A stretch of DNA of 64,000 nt, from the NCBI RefSeq assembly GCF_031882575.1, contig NZ_CP134772.1:1693001-1757000 (forward strand), written 5' to 3'. The stretch's first letter is position 1. Each line of letters opens with the position of its first letter. Origin of the DNA: Pseudomonas sp. VD-NE ins (GTDB lineage: Bacteria; Pseudomonadota; Gammaproteobacteria; Pseudomonadales; Pseudomonadaceae). The notes under the pieces are model-generated. The model did not search any database and was not told the origin of the DNA. It worked only from the letters and a program-made list of their open reading frames with translations. Position numbers and translations under genes: made by a program. Shown here piece by piece: positions 29,030 through 38,524 of this stretch.

Positions 29030-29204
29030 CCAGCCCTCATCGGAACGCCGCCCGCCCAACCCTCCCGAAACGTCGGACCGCCCCGAGGGAGAGGGAGCCG
29101 ACCGAGGTGTCTCGCGCTATCCATCGACCTGAAAACCCGAGTCGATTATGGATTCAGCGCTGAGCTGTCACGTCGGCGTAATTCCCGAGTATCCCCCATT
29201 CAGT
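29030..29204. repeat. Degenerate copy of the CCGACCGAG repeat element
   Basis: Just after recQ the sequence carries GAGGGAGCCGACCGAGG, ATCGACCTGAAA and GAGTCGATTATGGATTCAGC, the same word order as the 111-bp unit at 4971-5636 but clearly diverged. The left end (CCAGCCCTCAT) is a weak match to the 21-bp inverted end of that element. Confidence 0.6.
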
Positions 29205-29443
29205 CCCCTCTCCCCGCGGGAGAGGGCTAGGGTGAGGGCCGTCCAATTCTGGATTCAGCAAAGCACTTCCAAGTCGCTGAATATCTAAAGCATCCCCCAT
29301 ACAGTCCTCTCTCCCTTTGGGAGAGGGCTAGGGTGAGGGCCTTCCAATTCCGGATTCAGCAAAGCACTTCCAAGTCGCTGAATATCTAAAGCATCCCCCA
29401 TTCAGTCCCCTCTCCCTTTGGGAGAGGGCTAGGGTGAGGGGGG
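29205..29443. repeat. 101-bp tandem repeats with CCCTCTCCC/GGGAGAGGG ends
   Basis: The block CCCTCTCCC...GGGAGAGGGCTAGGGTGAGGG recurs with AGAGGGCTAG starting at 29221, 29322 and 29423, a period of 101. Each interval holds AAAGCACTTCCAAGTCGCTG and TATCTAAAGCATCCCCCAT. Same end sequence as the elements at 4943-5644 and 41696-42007 but with a different internal unit. The rest of the gap up to the MarR gene has no gene. Confidence 0.85.
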
Positions 29444-29554
29444 CCTCAAGATGTAACGATTCAGTACAGGCCGCCACTTGCCTATAACTGCAGCTCATGC
29501 TTAGCTGGCTAATAATTAGATTTTCTTTATTTTCAGTCTAACCGTGAGTGTTTT

Positions 29555-29989
29555 ATGCCGTTAACCGATCAACACCGCTTTGGCATGCAACTGGCACAGA
29601 TGTCCCGTGGCTGGCGTGCCGAACTGGACCGCCGACTGGCCGGGCTGGGGCTGTCCCAGGCGCGCTGGCTGGTGCTGCTGCATCTGGCGCGTTTTGAAGA
29701 GGCGCCGACCCAACGGGAGCTGGCGCAGAGCGTCGGCGTCGAAGGGCCGACCCTCGCTCGATTGCTTGATAGTCTGGAAAGCCAGGGGCTGGTGCAACGT
29801 CAGTCCGTGATGGAAGACCGCAGGGCGAAAAAAATCGTTCTCTGCGCACCAGCGCTGCCGCTGATCGAACAAATCGAAACCATTGCCACACAACTGCGTC
29901 ACGAGCTGTTCGAAGGCGTCGACGAGGCGGATTTGAAGGTGTGCATGCGGGTTCACGGGCACATTCTGGCCAACCTGGAAAAATCTTGA
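29555..29989 (+). CDS. MarR-family transcriptional regulator (SlyA-like)
   Basis: A 144-residue winged-helix regulator: LGLSQARWLVLLHLARF (helices 1-2), recognition region QRELAQSVGVEGPTLARLLD, and wing LVQRQSVMEDRRAKKIVLC with the conserved Asp-Arg-Arg. C-terminal helices make the dimer interface. MarR proteins usually repress efflux or stress genes and respond to small ligands. Gene order (MarR, FimV-like, plpD) is as I recall around PA3339-PA3341. The target is unknown. Confidence 0.9.
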   Translation: MPLTDQHRFGMQLAQMSRGWRAELDRRLAGLGLSQARWLVLLHLARFEEAPTQRELAQSVGVEGPTLARLLDSLESQGLVQRQSVMEDRRAKKIVLCAPALPLIEQIETIATQLRHELFEGVDEADLKVCMRVHGHILANLEKS

Positions 29990-30110
29990 GGCACATCCAC
30001 GTGCCGGATCTTTGAGAGATCGCGCTGAGCCGACTATAAGAACTACTGGGCAATATCGTGTTCGTACCGGATGTGCGAACGCATAGAAGTCGGTTTTGCT
30101 TATTTAAGGG

Positions 30111-31889
30111 ATGCTCATGCTCGCAAGTCGGCACGTGGTACTGCGCGGTGGCGCCAAATGGCTGCTGGTCGCCGGTGTTTTCAGCTATTCGGCCTGGTCG
30201 ATGGCCTTGGGGCTGGGTGATATCACCGTTCATTCAGGCCTCAATCAGCCGCTCAAGGCCGATATCGCGTTGGTCGATGTCGGCGGGCTGACGCAAAACG
30301 ATCTGGCGGTACGCCTGGCCACGGTGGATGAGTTCGCCGAAGCCGGGGTCGAGCGGGTGTTCTTCCTCAACGACCTCAAGTTCATCCCGATTCTGCATGG
30401 CAATCGCCAGATGATCCGGGTGACCTCAAGCAAACCGGTCAACGAACCCTTTCTCAACTTCCTCGTGCAGCTCGATCAGCCCAATGGCCGTTTGCTGCGT
30501 GAGTACACGGTGTTGATCGATCCACCGGGTTCACCGGGTATCGTGCCGGCCACCGATGAGCCGGATCCGCGTGCGCAATCCTCCGCGTTTCCCACTGTCG
30601 AACCTGTCGTGGCAGCGCCGCAGGCACCTCAGGCCAAGCGCGATAGCGTGCCAGCGCCAACGCCTGCAACTCCACCCGCCAACGATGCGCTGACCGAGCA
30701 ATTGGCAGCCAGTGTGTTACTCAATCAGCAACTGCAAAAAAGCCTCGACGAACTCAACGCGAAACTGCAGACCCAGGATGTGCAGATTGCCGACGGCAAG
30801 AAGCAGATCACTGACCTGCAAACGCGCTTGGTCGAACTTCAGAAAGCACCGCCACCGGCCGCAGTGACACCGACAGTTGCTCCGGCACCGGTTGTGGCAA
30901 CCGTCGAGTCCGGCGATGACAGTCTGAACTGGCCGCTGCTCGGCGGCCTGTTGCTGTTGCTGGGGGCCTTGGCGGGGTTGTTTGTGCACCGTCGACGGCA
31001 ACAACAGATGCCAGCTGACGAACCACTGCCGCTGGTGCCGATGGGCAATGAGCCGGATGTCACCGAAGCGCAACGCGCCGACCCCGTCAGCACGCACTCA
31101 GCGCAGCATCGCGAAGAACCGGCGGCGGGCGATGTACTGGAGGCCGTGGGAATCTATCTGGCATATGGGCGATTGGGCGAAGCTGCCGGGTTGCTGCGCG
31201 ATGCCTTGCACAAGGAGCCGGAACGCATCGATATCGCTTTGCAGTTGCTTGAAGTACTGGGGCGCCAAGGTGACAGCGTCGCGTATGAGCAGCATGAGAA
31301 TCATTTGCGTGAGTTGGGCGTGGATGCCCAGACGTTGCAGGACGTTCGCGCCCGCCATCCGAAACTGGCGAGTACCGCACCGTTAGCCGCGCTGTCGCCG
31401 GTCATTGCGGCAGCCCCCATCGTTGCTGCGCCGCCTGCGCCAGAAGGTGATTTCGAGCTGAATCTGGGTGAGTTGTCGATGGATTCCAGTTGGGATCTGG
31501 AAGACAGTCGCCCGGCCACCGCTGAGGCTCAGGCAGACATCTCGGCGCTGGGTTCCGGCCTGCAAGTATTGCCTCAGGACTTTGAATTGCCGGAGGCGGC
31601 CGGCGAAGACGCCGAGCTTGAGTGGATTCCTGAACCGGACGCCGGACCGCTGGATGAAGATTTTCTCAATGAATTTGCTGATGCCGAGCCATCACTGGCG
31701 TTGCAAACCCTGGATTTGCAAGTGCCGGAGCCGGTACACGGCGAACACTCCGGCAAGCTCGAACAGGCGCAGACGTGCATTGATGACGGCGACCTCGACA
31801 GTGCGATTGCGTTGCTCAACGAACTGCTCAAGGAAGGGGATGAGCCGTTAAAGCAAACAGCGCGGACGTTGCTGGCGGGGATTCGCTGA
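30111..31889 (+). CDS. FimV/HubP-like polar scaffold protein
   Basis: A 592-residue protein with a signal-like N-terminus, then the conserved FimV domain (ALGLGDITVHSGLNQPLKADI; FVQL-type motif FLNFLVQLDQPNGRLLREYT). Pro/Ala-rich linker, coiled coil near 205-250, one TM segment near 270-288 (WPLLGGLLLLLGALAGLFVH), acidic cytoplasmic region, and the FimV C-terminal domain (AQTCIDDGDLDSAIALLNEL). No LysM motif is evident and it is shorter than true FimV (about 900 residues), so it is a paralog. FimV proteins organise type IV pili and cell poles. ATGs at 30111 and 30117 are both possible starts after TAAGGG. Confidence 0.82.
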   Translation: MLMLASRHVVLRGGAKWLLVAGVFSYSAWSMALGLGDITVHSGLNQPLKADIALVDVGGLTQNDLAVRLATVDEFAEAGVERVFFLNDLKFIPILHGNRQMIRVTSSKPVNEPFLNFLVQLDQPNGRLLREYTVLIDPPGSPGIVPATDEPDPRAQSSAFPTVEPVVAAPQAPQAKRDSVPAPTPATPPANDALTEQLAASVLLNQQLQKSLDELNAKLQTQDVQIADGKKQITDLQTRLVELQKAPPPAAVTPTVAPAPVVATVESGDDSLNWPLLGGLLLLLGALAGLFVHRRRQQQMPADEPLPLVPMGNEPDVTEAQRADPVSTHSAQHREEPAAGDVLEAVGIYLAYGRLGEAAGLLRDALHKEPERIDIALQLLEVLGRQGDSVAYEQHENHLRELGVDAQTLQDVRARHPKLASTAPLAALSPVIAAAPIVAAPPAPEGDFELNLGELSMDSSWDLEDSRPATAEAQADISALGSGLQVLPQDFELPEAAGEDAELEWIPEPDAGPLDEDFLNEFADAEPSLALQTLDLQVPEPVHGEHSGKLEQAQTCIDDGDLDSAIALLNELLKEGDEPLKQTARTLLAGIR

Positions 31890-31925
31890 ACCCCTGATCG
31901 ATTTGCGGTGGATCCGATACCGATT

Positions 31926-31990
31926 TCGCGAGTAGGCTCGCTCCCACATTGAAATGCGTTCCCCTGTGGGAGCGAGCCTGCTCGCGAAGA
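31926..31990. repeat. REP palindrome pair (GCGAGCAGGCTCGCTCCCACA type)
   Basis: TCGCGAGTAGGCTCGCTCCC and the inverted GTGGGAGCGAGCCTGCTCGC face each other between the convergent FimV-like and plpD genes. Confidence 0.85.
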
Positions 31991-32024
31991 CTGACCTTCA
32001 GTCAATATCAATTCCGAATCTGGA

Positions 32025-34214
32025 TCAGAAGGTCTGCCCCAGATTCAGATAAACCGCCTGCTCATTCGCATCATTCAACCCGTAACTGAAATTCAACGGC
32101 CCCAGTGGCGTGTCAAAACCTATAAACACGCTGGCCGCGTTGATGTAGCCGCTGTCGAACTCATTGTCGTTGTTCCATGCCCGTCCGCGTTCCAGCGAGG
32201 CACCGGCGTACAGCGGAAAATCCAGCGGCAGATACGAGCGCGGCGTCAGCCGGCGGTAGTACACCGCGCGCATCAGGCTGACGTTCTGCCCGGAAATCGC
32301 GTCTTCACGGAAACCCGACAACTGCCGCGCACCGCCGAGCAGGAAGCTCGAGGTGACCACGTTGGCATCGTCCAGCGTACGCCCGTAGCGCCCGCCGAGA
32401 ATCAGCGTGTCCGGGCCACGGCTCATGGCTTTGTCGAGTTTGAATTCCCACTGTCGATAACGCGTGTCCGAACCCAGCCCCGGTTCGAACTGCATCAGCG
32501 TCAGGCTGACGTCCTTGCCTTCGTGAGGGAAGTAGACGTTATCCAGCGAGTCGTAGGAATACTTCAGCGTATAGAAGCCTTCGTTGAAGTTTTCACTCGG
32601 CAGATCCTGATCGCCAATGCGCACATCGGCCTTGCCCCAGGCCTCGCCAACACCGAACCGCACTTCGCCGTTGTTGCCGATCTGGCGACCGAAGTTAAGG
32701 CCGAAACCGTAGCGCTCGACGCGGTATTGCGCGATCGGATCATTGTCGAGCACCGCGTCGACGTTCTGCGCTTCGAACGAGGCGTACGGCGCAACGAAGT
32801 AGCGCGAACCGACGTCCAGCGGTTGATAGAACTCGGTATACAGCTCTTGTTTGTCACCAATCTGCGCGCGAGTCAGCCATTCCGCGCCGAGACGGTTGAT
32901 GCCGTTGATGCGGTAACTGGCACCGAGGTTGAAGGCGCTATCGCCGCGCATGTCGTCGGACAGGTTGAGCCCGACCCGCAAGTAATCGGTGCCGCTGCGT
33001 TTGCCCCGGGCACTGATCACCAGTGTGTGATCCTGGCCTTTGTGCACCACGCGGTATTGCACCTGCTCGAAGTAATCGAGGCCATACAAGGTGCCCATGT
33101 CCGAGTGCAGGCGCGCCAGATCCAGCGGCTCGCCAATGTGCTGGCGGATGTAGTAACGAATGACATCGTCGTCGACTTTCGAGTCATTCTCGACGCGGAT
33201 GCCCGTGATGATGGGTGTGCGTTGACCCGGTGAGCGCGCGGCATTGAGTTCGGCGTCCTGGGATTCCTTGGGTTTAAGCACGGCGAGGCGCGCGTCGAGG
33301 ATTCGGGTGGCGCGGTAACCGGCGTCGATCATGTCCTGGGCTTTACCGAAATCGGTGACGCCGAACGCCGCCAGCGCTGGCTGAATCAGCACATCGGAGG
33401 ATTTCAGCGCAGCCAACTGTTCTTCGGAGTTACTGCGGGTCATCAAGGTGATCGACTGGTTCAACACATCGACCACCGTGGTCAGTTGTTTGCGATTGCG
33501 CAGCGGTGTGCCGATATCGACGACGATGGCCACGTCAACGCCCATCTCCCGCGCGACGTCGAGGGGAATGTTGTCGGTCATGCCGCCGTCGACCAGTAGC
33601 CGGCCATCGAGTTCGACCGGGGCGAACACCGCCGGGATCGACATGCTGGCACGGATCACCTGGGGCAAGTGGCCTTTGCGGAACACCACTTTTTCGCCAT
33701 TGGAAATGTCGGTGGCGACGGCGCGAAACGGGATGGGCAGTTTGTCGAAATCCCGGGTGTCACTGGTGTGGGCCAGCAGGCTTTCCAGCAGCAGCGAAAG
33801 GTTCTGGCCTTGAATCACGCCCAGCGGCAGGCCGAGACTGCCGTCGTCGCGAAAGCTGAGTTTCTGTTTGACCAGAAAGTCGCGGTCATCCTGTTTACGC
33901 CGAAACGGCACGTCTTCACGTGGCGGGGCGTCGGACAACGCGGCTTGCCAGTCGATGTTCAGCGCTAGTTTTTCCAGCTCATCGATCTTGTAACCCGACG
34001 CGTACAGGCCACCTACCACCGCGCCCATGCTGGTGCCGGCGATCGCATCGATCTTGATGCCTTGTTCTTCCAAGGCCTTGAGCACGCCAATATGCGCCAG
34101 TCCGCGCGCAGCACCGCCAGACAGCACAAGGCCGACCTTTGGTCGCGGCGCTTCACTGGCGTGGACAAGCAGTGGAAGAAAACCAAGCAGCAGGCAGAAC
34201 AGCAGACGGCGCAT
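32025..34214 (-). CDS. plpD: Type Vd autotransporter patatin-like phospholipase PlpD
   Basis: A 729-residue protein: signal peptide (MRRLLFCLLLGFLPLLVHAS), patatin lipase domain (about 25-330) with oxyanion motif LSGGAARGLAHIG, nucleophile GTSMG (Ser62) and dyad Asp209 in DGGMTDN, one POTRA domain (about 335-410), and a C-terminal beta barrel ending LNLGQTF with the terminal Phe expected of Bam substrates. Length matches P. aeruginosa PlpD (about 728). The lipase A1 domain is predicted to cross the outer membrane through the protein's own barrel. Convergent with the FimV-like gene. Confidence 0.9.
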   Translation of the reverse strand: MRRLLFCLLLGFLPLLVHASEAPRPKVGLVLSGGAARGLAHIGVLKALEEQGIKIDAIAGTSMGAVVGGLYASGYKIDELEKLALNIDWQAALSDAPPREDVPFRRKQDDRDFLVKQKLSFRDDGSLGLPLGVIQGQNLSLLLESLLAHTSDTRDFDKLPIPFRAVATDISNGEKVVFRKGHLPQVIRASMSIPAVFAPVELDGRLLVDGGMTDNIPLDVAREMGVDVAIVVDIGTPLRNRKQLTTVVDVLNQSITLMTRSNSEEQLAALKSSDVLIQPALAAFGVTDFGKAQDMIDAGYRATRILDARLAVLKPKESQDAELNAARSPGQRTPIITGIRVENDSKVDDDVIRYYIRQHIGEPLDLARLHSDMGTLYGLDYFEQVQYRVVHKGQDHTLVISARGKRSGTDYLRVGLNLSDDMRGDSAFNLGASYRINGINRLGAEWLTRAQIGDKQELYTEFYQPLDVGSRYFVAPYASFEAQNVDAVLDNDPIAQYRVERYGFGLNFGRQIGNNGEVRFGVGEAWGKADVRIGDQDLPSENFNEGFYTLKYSYDSLDNVYFPHEGKDVSLTLMQFEPGLGSDTRYRQWEFKLDKAMSRGPDTLILGGRYGRTLDDANVVTSSFLLGGARQLSGFREDAISGQNVSLMRAVYYRRLTPRSYLPLDFPLYAGASLERGRAWNNDNEFDSGYINAASVFIGFDTPLGPLNFSYGLNDANEQAVYLNLGQTF

Positions 34215-34285
34215 TGTGAGTCTCGGGGCAAGCGATAAAGCCGGCTATTATAGCGGCGCCCTCTGTCTCAGGAGTTTCAGCGAAC

Positions 34286-34573
34286 ATGACTGTCGCAAAA
34301 GCAGAAGTTGTCATCACCTATTGCACCCAATGCCAGTGGCTGCTGCGCGCCGCGTGGCTGGCGCAGGAACTGCTCAGCACCTTCGGCGATGACCTCGGCA
34401 AAGTCTCATTGGTGCCGGGCACCGGCGGGGTGTTTCACATCAGCTGCGACGGCGTGCAGATCTGGGAACGCAAGGCTGACGGCGGTTTTCCCGAGGCCAA
34501 AGTCTTGAAACAGCGGGTTCGCGATCAGATTGATCCTGACCGCGATCTCGGTCACAACGACCGCACTCAGTGA
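34286..34573 (+). CDS. SelT/SelW/SelH (Rdx) family redox protein
   Basis: A 95-residue thioredoxin-like protein with the redox motif YCTQC (Cys13 and Cys16) after the first strand (EVVITYCTQCQWLLRAAW), as in bacterial Rdx proteins that use Cys in place of Sec. FHISCDGVQIWERKADGGFP is the conserved C-terminal strand region. Function in bacteria is not settled. Convergent with the EamA gene, with a 7-base overlap of the 3' ends. Confidence 0.9.
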   Translation: MTVAKAEVVITYCTQCQWLLRAAWLAQELLSTFGDDLGKVSLVPGTGGVFHISCDGVQIWERKADGGFPEAKVLKQRVRDQIDPDRDLGHNDRTQ

Positions 34574-35460
34574 GACGCGGCCTCGGCGGCAACGGTTTTC
34601 TTGTCGGCATGGCCTGACATCCGCGCCGACACAACGATGGCGATGATGATCAGTGCGCCGCCCATCAACATCCGTAGCGTCGGGTTTTCGTTGAAAAGTA
34701 GCCATGCGATGGTGATGCCGTAAACCGGCTCCATCGCGAACACCACGGCCGCCGTGCGCGCCTTGATCACCGCCAGACTGGCGACGAACAGGCTATGAGC
34801 GACGCCGGTGCAGAACACCCCGAGCAAGCCGATCCACAGCCAGTCCAGTGCCCGCACCTCGCTGAGTAGCGGTGCTGCAACCGGCAGCAGACACAGCGCC
34901 ACCACGACGTTTTGACACAACGCCGCCTGCACCGCCGGGATGCGCCCGGAACTGGCGCGGTTGGTCAGTGACAGCAGCGAGAACAGCAGGCCCGACAGCA
35001 CCGACCAAAGCAAACCAACGGTAGCGCCGCTGCCCAGGTCGAAGGCCGGGGTCACCAGAATCAGGCCGATGCTCACCAGTACCACCAGCAGAATCTCGTT
35101 GGCGCGAATGCGTTCGCGGAAGATCAGCCCTTCAAGAATCACCGTGAAGGCCGGGAAACTGGCAAAGCCCAATGTTGCGATGGCGACACCGGCGATCTTC
35201 ACCGAGATGAAGAAGCTCACCCAGTGCCCGGCCAATAACACACCGCTGAGGGCCAGGCGCCGCCAGTCTACGGCCTGAAGTTTCTGCCAGCCGTGCTGAC
35301 TGGCAAAACGGGCGAAGAACGCCAAGGCGACAACGGCGAAAGCCGCGCGACCGAAGACGATCACAGCGGGGGACGCGGCAGCGAGTTTGCCGAACACGCC
35401 GGTCAGGCCAAACATCAAAGCACCGATATGCAGAGCGCCGAGGGCGGTACGCGGAGTCAT
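34567..35460 (-). CDS. EamA-type DMT-superfamily transporter
   Basis: A 297-residue membrane protein with ten hydrophobic helices in two EamA halves (start MTPRTALGALHIGALMFGLT; second half begins SGATVGLLWSVLSGLLFSLL). The conserved AMEPVYGITIAWLLFNENPT of EamA proteins is present in the second half. Likely an exporter of amino acids or metabolites; substrate unknown. It lies downstream of the AraC gene on the same strand, separated by a REP, and could be its target. Confidence 0.88.
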   Translation of the reverse strand: MTPRTALGALHIGALMFGLTGVFGKLAAASPAVIVFGRAAFAVVALAFFARFASQHGWQKLQAVDWRRLALSGVLLAGHWVSFFISVKIAGVAIATLGFASFPAFTVILEGLIFRERIRANEILLVVLVSIGLILVTPAFDLGSGATVGLLWSVLSGLLFSLLSLTNRASSGRIPAVQAALCQNVVVALCLLPVAAPLLSEVRALDWLWIGLLGVFCTGVAHSLFVASLAVIKARTAAVVFAMEPVYGITIAWLLFNENPTLRMLMGGALIIIAIVVSARMSGHADKKTVAAEAASH

Positions 35461-35490
35461 TGCAATCCTTCTATCGCAAACATAATCTCA

Positions 35491-35576
35491 CTGTAGGAGC
35501 TGCCGAAGGCTGCGATCTTTTGATCTCGCTTTTAAAAAACAACATCAAAAGATCGCAGCCTGCGGCAGCTCCTACA
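35491..35576. repeat. REP palindrome pair (GTAGGAGCTGCCGAAGGCTGCGATC type)
   Basis: Inverted copies of CTGTAGGAGCTGCCGAAGGC surround about 30 AT-rich bases between the EamA and AraC genes. Confidence 0.85.
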
Positions 35577-35612
35577 TTGAAGCGCGTCGCGGCGAATAAG
35601 TCTGTCGGCAGA

Positions 35613-36377
35613 CTATCGTCTTTTATCGCGGGAATCGCGCCGAAGCTGTCCGGGTGACGAACCGAACTCCCGCAGGACGGCGGCCGAGAAGGCACTCTGC
35701 GAGCTGTAGCCGACGCGACTGGCAATCTCGCCAATCGGCAGTGCGGTGTCGCGCAGCATTTGCACCGCCAGATGCAGACGCCGACTGCGGATGTAATCCA
35801 TCGGTGTCTGCCCGCATTCGGCCATGAACCGTGTATGCAGGCGCGCATTGGACAATCCGGCGACCCGTGCCAGATCGGCGACTTGCAGAGGGTAAGCGGC
35901 GTATTGCTCGATGTGCGCATCCAGCGCGGCATAGGGCAAGCGGCGGGCGGCGAGTTCGGCAGGATGCGCGTGATTGAGGCTGGCCAGCAGCAACACCGCA
36001 CCTTGCTGGGCGATCAATGGATCGCTGACCGGACTGTTTGCCAGCCAACTGACTAATTGGCTTTGACCTGAGTCGAGTGACAGGCGCGCAGGCTGATCAA
36101 GCAAGCGGTGACTGGCCTCGGCATGCTCGCCGAGCGAATCCGTCAGCCATGGCCCTTCAGGGATATCGAGCACCAGACAGCGGCTGCCGTCGGGACTGCC
36201 GCAGGCATGATGCGCACCGGACGGAATCACCACAAAACTCTGCTGGCGCACCTGACTGCCACAGCCTTCGACCTCGAAATCCAGCGCACCGGACAACCCG
36301 AACACCAATTGCGCGTGCTCGTGGCTGTGGACGATCAAATCGTGGGTGTACTGGCGCAGGGTGAGGATCGGTCGCAT
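35613..36377 (-). CDS. AraC-family regulator with N-terminal cupin
   Basis: A 254-residue protein starting MRPILTLRQYTHDLIVHSHE at 36377; the reading to 36437 adds 20 residues unlike the family. The cupin part has HSHEHAQLVFGLSGALDFEV and IPSGAHHACGSPD. The C-terminal double HTH shows PLQVADLARVAGLSNARLH and LPIGEIASRVGYSSQSAFSAA with the RxFG-type end VLREFGSSPGQLRR. Divergent from the phosphoesterase gene; the EamA exporter downstream is the nearest candidate target. Confidence 0.88.
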   Translation of the reverse strand: MRPILTLRQYTHDLIVHSHEHAQLVFGLSGALDFEVEGCGSQVRQQSFVVIPSGAHHACGSPDGSRCLVLDIPEGPWLTDSLGEHAEASHRLLDQPARLSLDSGQSQLVSWLANSPVSDPLIAQQGAVLLLASLNHAHPAELAARRLPYAALDAHIEQYAAYPLQVADLARVAGLSNARLHTRFMAECGQTPMDYIRSRRLHLAVQMLRDTALPIGEIASRVGYSSQSAFSAAVLREFGSSPGQLRRDSRDKRR

Positions 36378-36512
36378 GGCAGGTGGTCTCCGAAGTGATC
36401 GCCAGTCTACACCGACACACGCCGGATGCGTTGTCACAGGACTGACTCACGCTTGTCATGATCGATTAACCGGGTGCGCGCACAGTGGCGAAAACATCGC
36501 AGAGGGTTGCCC

Positions 36513-37328
36513 ATGACCAGCGCCGAGCTCGCCCGACCCAGTCGCAAACAACGGGTGCGAACCCTGTGGATCTCCGACGTGCACCTGGGCACGCGAGATT
36601 GTCAGGCCGAGCACTTGTCGCAATTTCTCAAGGGCTATCACGCTGACAAGATTTACCTGGTCGGCGACATCATTGACGGCTGGAAACTGCGCGGCGGCAT
36701 GTACTGGCCGCAGGCGCATACCAACGTGATCCGCCGCTTGCTGACCATGAGCAAGCGCGGCACAGAAGTGATCTACGTCACCGGCAACCACGACGAATTC
36801 CTGCGGCGGTATTCGAAGCTTATTCTGGGCAATATCCAGTTGGTCGACGAGGCGGTGCACGTCACAGCGGATGGCCGGCATCTGCTGGTGATTCACGGCG
36901 ATCAGTTCGACGTCATCACCCGCTATCACCGCTGGCTGGCCTTCCTCGGCGACTCCGCCTACGAATTCACCCTGACCCTCAATCGCTGGCTCAACCATTG
37001 GCGTGCGCGCTATGGCTACGGCTATTGGTCGCTGTCGGCGTACCTGAAACACAAGGTGAAAACCGCGGTGAGTTTCATCAGCGACTTTGAAGAAGCCATT
37101 GCCCATGAATGCGTGAAGCGCGAGTTGCATGGCGTGGTGTGCGGGCACATTCACCATGCCGAGATCCGCAAGGTCGGGGAGGTGGATTACCTCAATTGCG
37201 GCGATTGGGTGGAGTCGTGCACGGCGTTGATCGAGCACTGGGATGGCACGATCGAGTTGTATCGGCTGGCGGATGCGCAGGCGCGGGAGGCAGAACTCAA
37301 GGCTGCCAAAGTCGCCGAACTCGCCTGA
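36513..37328 (+). CDS. LpxH-like metallophosphoesterase (UDP-2,3-diacylglucosamine diphosphatase family)
   Basis: A 271-residue calcineurin-fold enzyme starting MTSAELARPSRKQRV at 36513; upstream codons in the same frame lack family sequence. Metal ligands in order: WISDVHLG (Asp, His), VGDIIDGWK (Asp), TGNHDE (Asn, His), VIHGDQFD (His), and VCGHIHHAEI (His, His), followed by YLNCGDWVES. This subgroup is commonly annotated as UDP-2,3-diacylglucosamine diphosphatase but differs from the essential LpxH; a membrane-lipid or glycolipid phosphatase role is equally possible. Confidence 0.85.
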   Translation: MTSAELARPSRKQRVRTLWISDVHLGTRDCQAEHLSQFLKGYHADKIYLVGDIIDGWKLRGGMYWPQAHTNVIRRLLTMSKRGTEVIYVTGNHDEFLRRYSKLILGNIQLVDEAVHVTADGRHLLVIHGDQFDVITRYHRWLAFLGDSAYEFTLTLNRWLNHWRARYGYGYWSLSAYLKHKVKTAVSFISDFEEAIAHECVKRELHGVVCGHIHHAEIRKVGEVDYLNCGDWVESCTALIEHWDGTIELYRLADAQAREAELKAAKVAELA

Positions 37329-37346
37329 CTCTCGGGTGTTTTAGAG

Positions 37347-37430
37347 GGCCTCATCGCTGGCAAGCCAGCTCCCACAGGTTTTGTGAAAGCCACAGAACCC
37401 TGTGGGAGCTGGCTTGCCAGCGATGAGGCC
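37347..37430. repeat. REP palindrome pair (GCTGGCAAGCCAGCTCCCACA type)
   Basis: Inverted copies of GGCCTCATCGCTGGCAAGCC between the convergent phosphoesterase and HD-domain genes. Confidence 0.85.
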
Positions 37431-37443
37431 AGAGCAAACAACA

Positions 37444-38034
37444 TCAAGCGGTGGTGTGTTCTTCCATTGCGGCTTTGTAAATCGAGTTCTTCGGCTGTGC
37501 AAACAACCGCTCCATCATCGGCTCGAAGAAACTCAATGGCAGTGTGTCGTACTCCGGATCAAACGCCGCCGCATCGTATTTGGCACAGAACTCGGCGGTC
37601 GCCTGATACTGCGGATGACCGGCGAACTGCTCGCGCAGATGCCGATCCATGCCCAGATGATGAAAGAAGTAGTAACCCTGAAACACCCCATGCTTCTCGA
37701 CCATCCACAGATTCTCGGCACTGACGAACGGCTTTAAAATCGCCGCAGCAATGTCCGGATGGTTATACGAGCCCAGGGTGTCGCCAATGTCATGCAGCAA
37801 CGCGCACACCACGTATTCCTCGTCGCGTCCGTCACGAAAGGCGCGGGTGGCGGTCTGCAGTGAGTGGGTCAGGCGATCCACCGGAAAACCGCCGAAATCG
37901 CCTTCCAGCAGTTTCAGGTGCGCCAGGATTCGCGACGGCAATTGCTTGGCGTAGGCGCTGAAGTCGGCGGCGATGATCGCCCAGTCTTCCTGCGTACCGT
38001 CCTTCATATGGGTGAAGCGGGCATTGGCATTCAT
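37444..38034 (-). CDS. HD-domain protein (PhnZ-like)
   Basis: A 196-residue protein with the HD motif VCALLHDIGDTLGSYNHPD near residues 82-100, an upstream His (DRLTHSLQTATRA) and a downstream helical part with FQGYYFFHHLGMD, the ligand pattern of HD proteins related to the di-iron oxygenases PhnZ and myo-inositol oxygenase. A phosphohydrolase or oxygenase reaction is plausible; substrate unknown. It starts 14 bases after the Mpo1-like gene ends, so they form an operon. Confidence 0.82.
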   Translation of the reverse strand: MNANARFTHMKDGTQEDWAIIAADFSAYAKQLPSRILAHLKLLEGDFGGFPVDRLTHSLQTATRAFRDGRDEEYVVCALLHDIGDTLGSYNHPDIAAAILKPFVSAENLWMVEKHGVFQGYYFFHHLGMDRHLREQFAGHPQYQATAEFCAKYDAAAFDPEYDTLPLSFFEPMMERLFAQPKNSIYKAAMEEHTTA

Positions 38035-38048
38035 TGGCTGACCCTCAT

Positions 38049-38435
38049 TCAGAACGCCACGCGACCCAGAATCATGTCGCGGTACATGACGAAGTCGCCG
38101 AGCAGGCTGTACAGCGGATGCTGAAAGGTCGCCGGTCGGTTCTTTTCAAAGAAGAAGTGCCCGATCCAGGCGAAGCTGTAACCGGCCAGCGGCAAGGCCA
38201 ATAACAGCAGCCAGGCGCCCTTGGCGATGGTCATCGCCATAATGAAAATGACCAGTGTGGTGCCGATGAAATGCAGGCGCCGGCAGGTGCTGTCGCTGTG
38301 TTCGCTGAGGTAATACGGATAGAACTCAGCGAAGCTGTTGAAATGCTTGATGTTTTCCACGACCGCGTTCTCTGTGGTTATTGTTCTGGCGACGAGTTGT
38401 TCTGCGGGTAGCTTATTTGAGTCTAGAGTGATCAT
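38049..38435 (-). CDS. Mpo1-like (DUF962) membrane protein
   Basis: Up to 128 residues. The family core begins at VENIKHFNSFAEFYPYYLSE and runs through TCRRLHFIGTTLVIFIM, AWIGHFFFEKNRPATFQHPL and the terminal LLGDFVMYRDMILG. The His residues in these motifs are those that bind iron in yeast Mpo1, a 2-hydroxy fatty-acid dioxygenase. Three TM segments. The first 26 residues are not family-like, so translation may begin at the GTG giving MENIKHFNSF, about 38357. Co-transcribed with the HD-domain gene. Confidence 0.82.
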   Translation of the reverse strand: MITLDSNKLPAEQLVARTITTENAVVENIKHFNSFAEFYPYYLSEHSDSTCRRLHFIGTTLVIFIMAMTIAKGAWLLLLALPLAGYSFAWIGHFFFEKNRPATFQHPLYSLLGDFVMYRDMILGRVAF

Positions 38436-38524
38436 TGGCGTGGGCCAGTGACAATCGGCGCCACTTTAGTATCCTTGGCAAATCAGGCCGTAGCATGCGG
38501 CCCCTCATGTAAAAGAAAAACGCC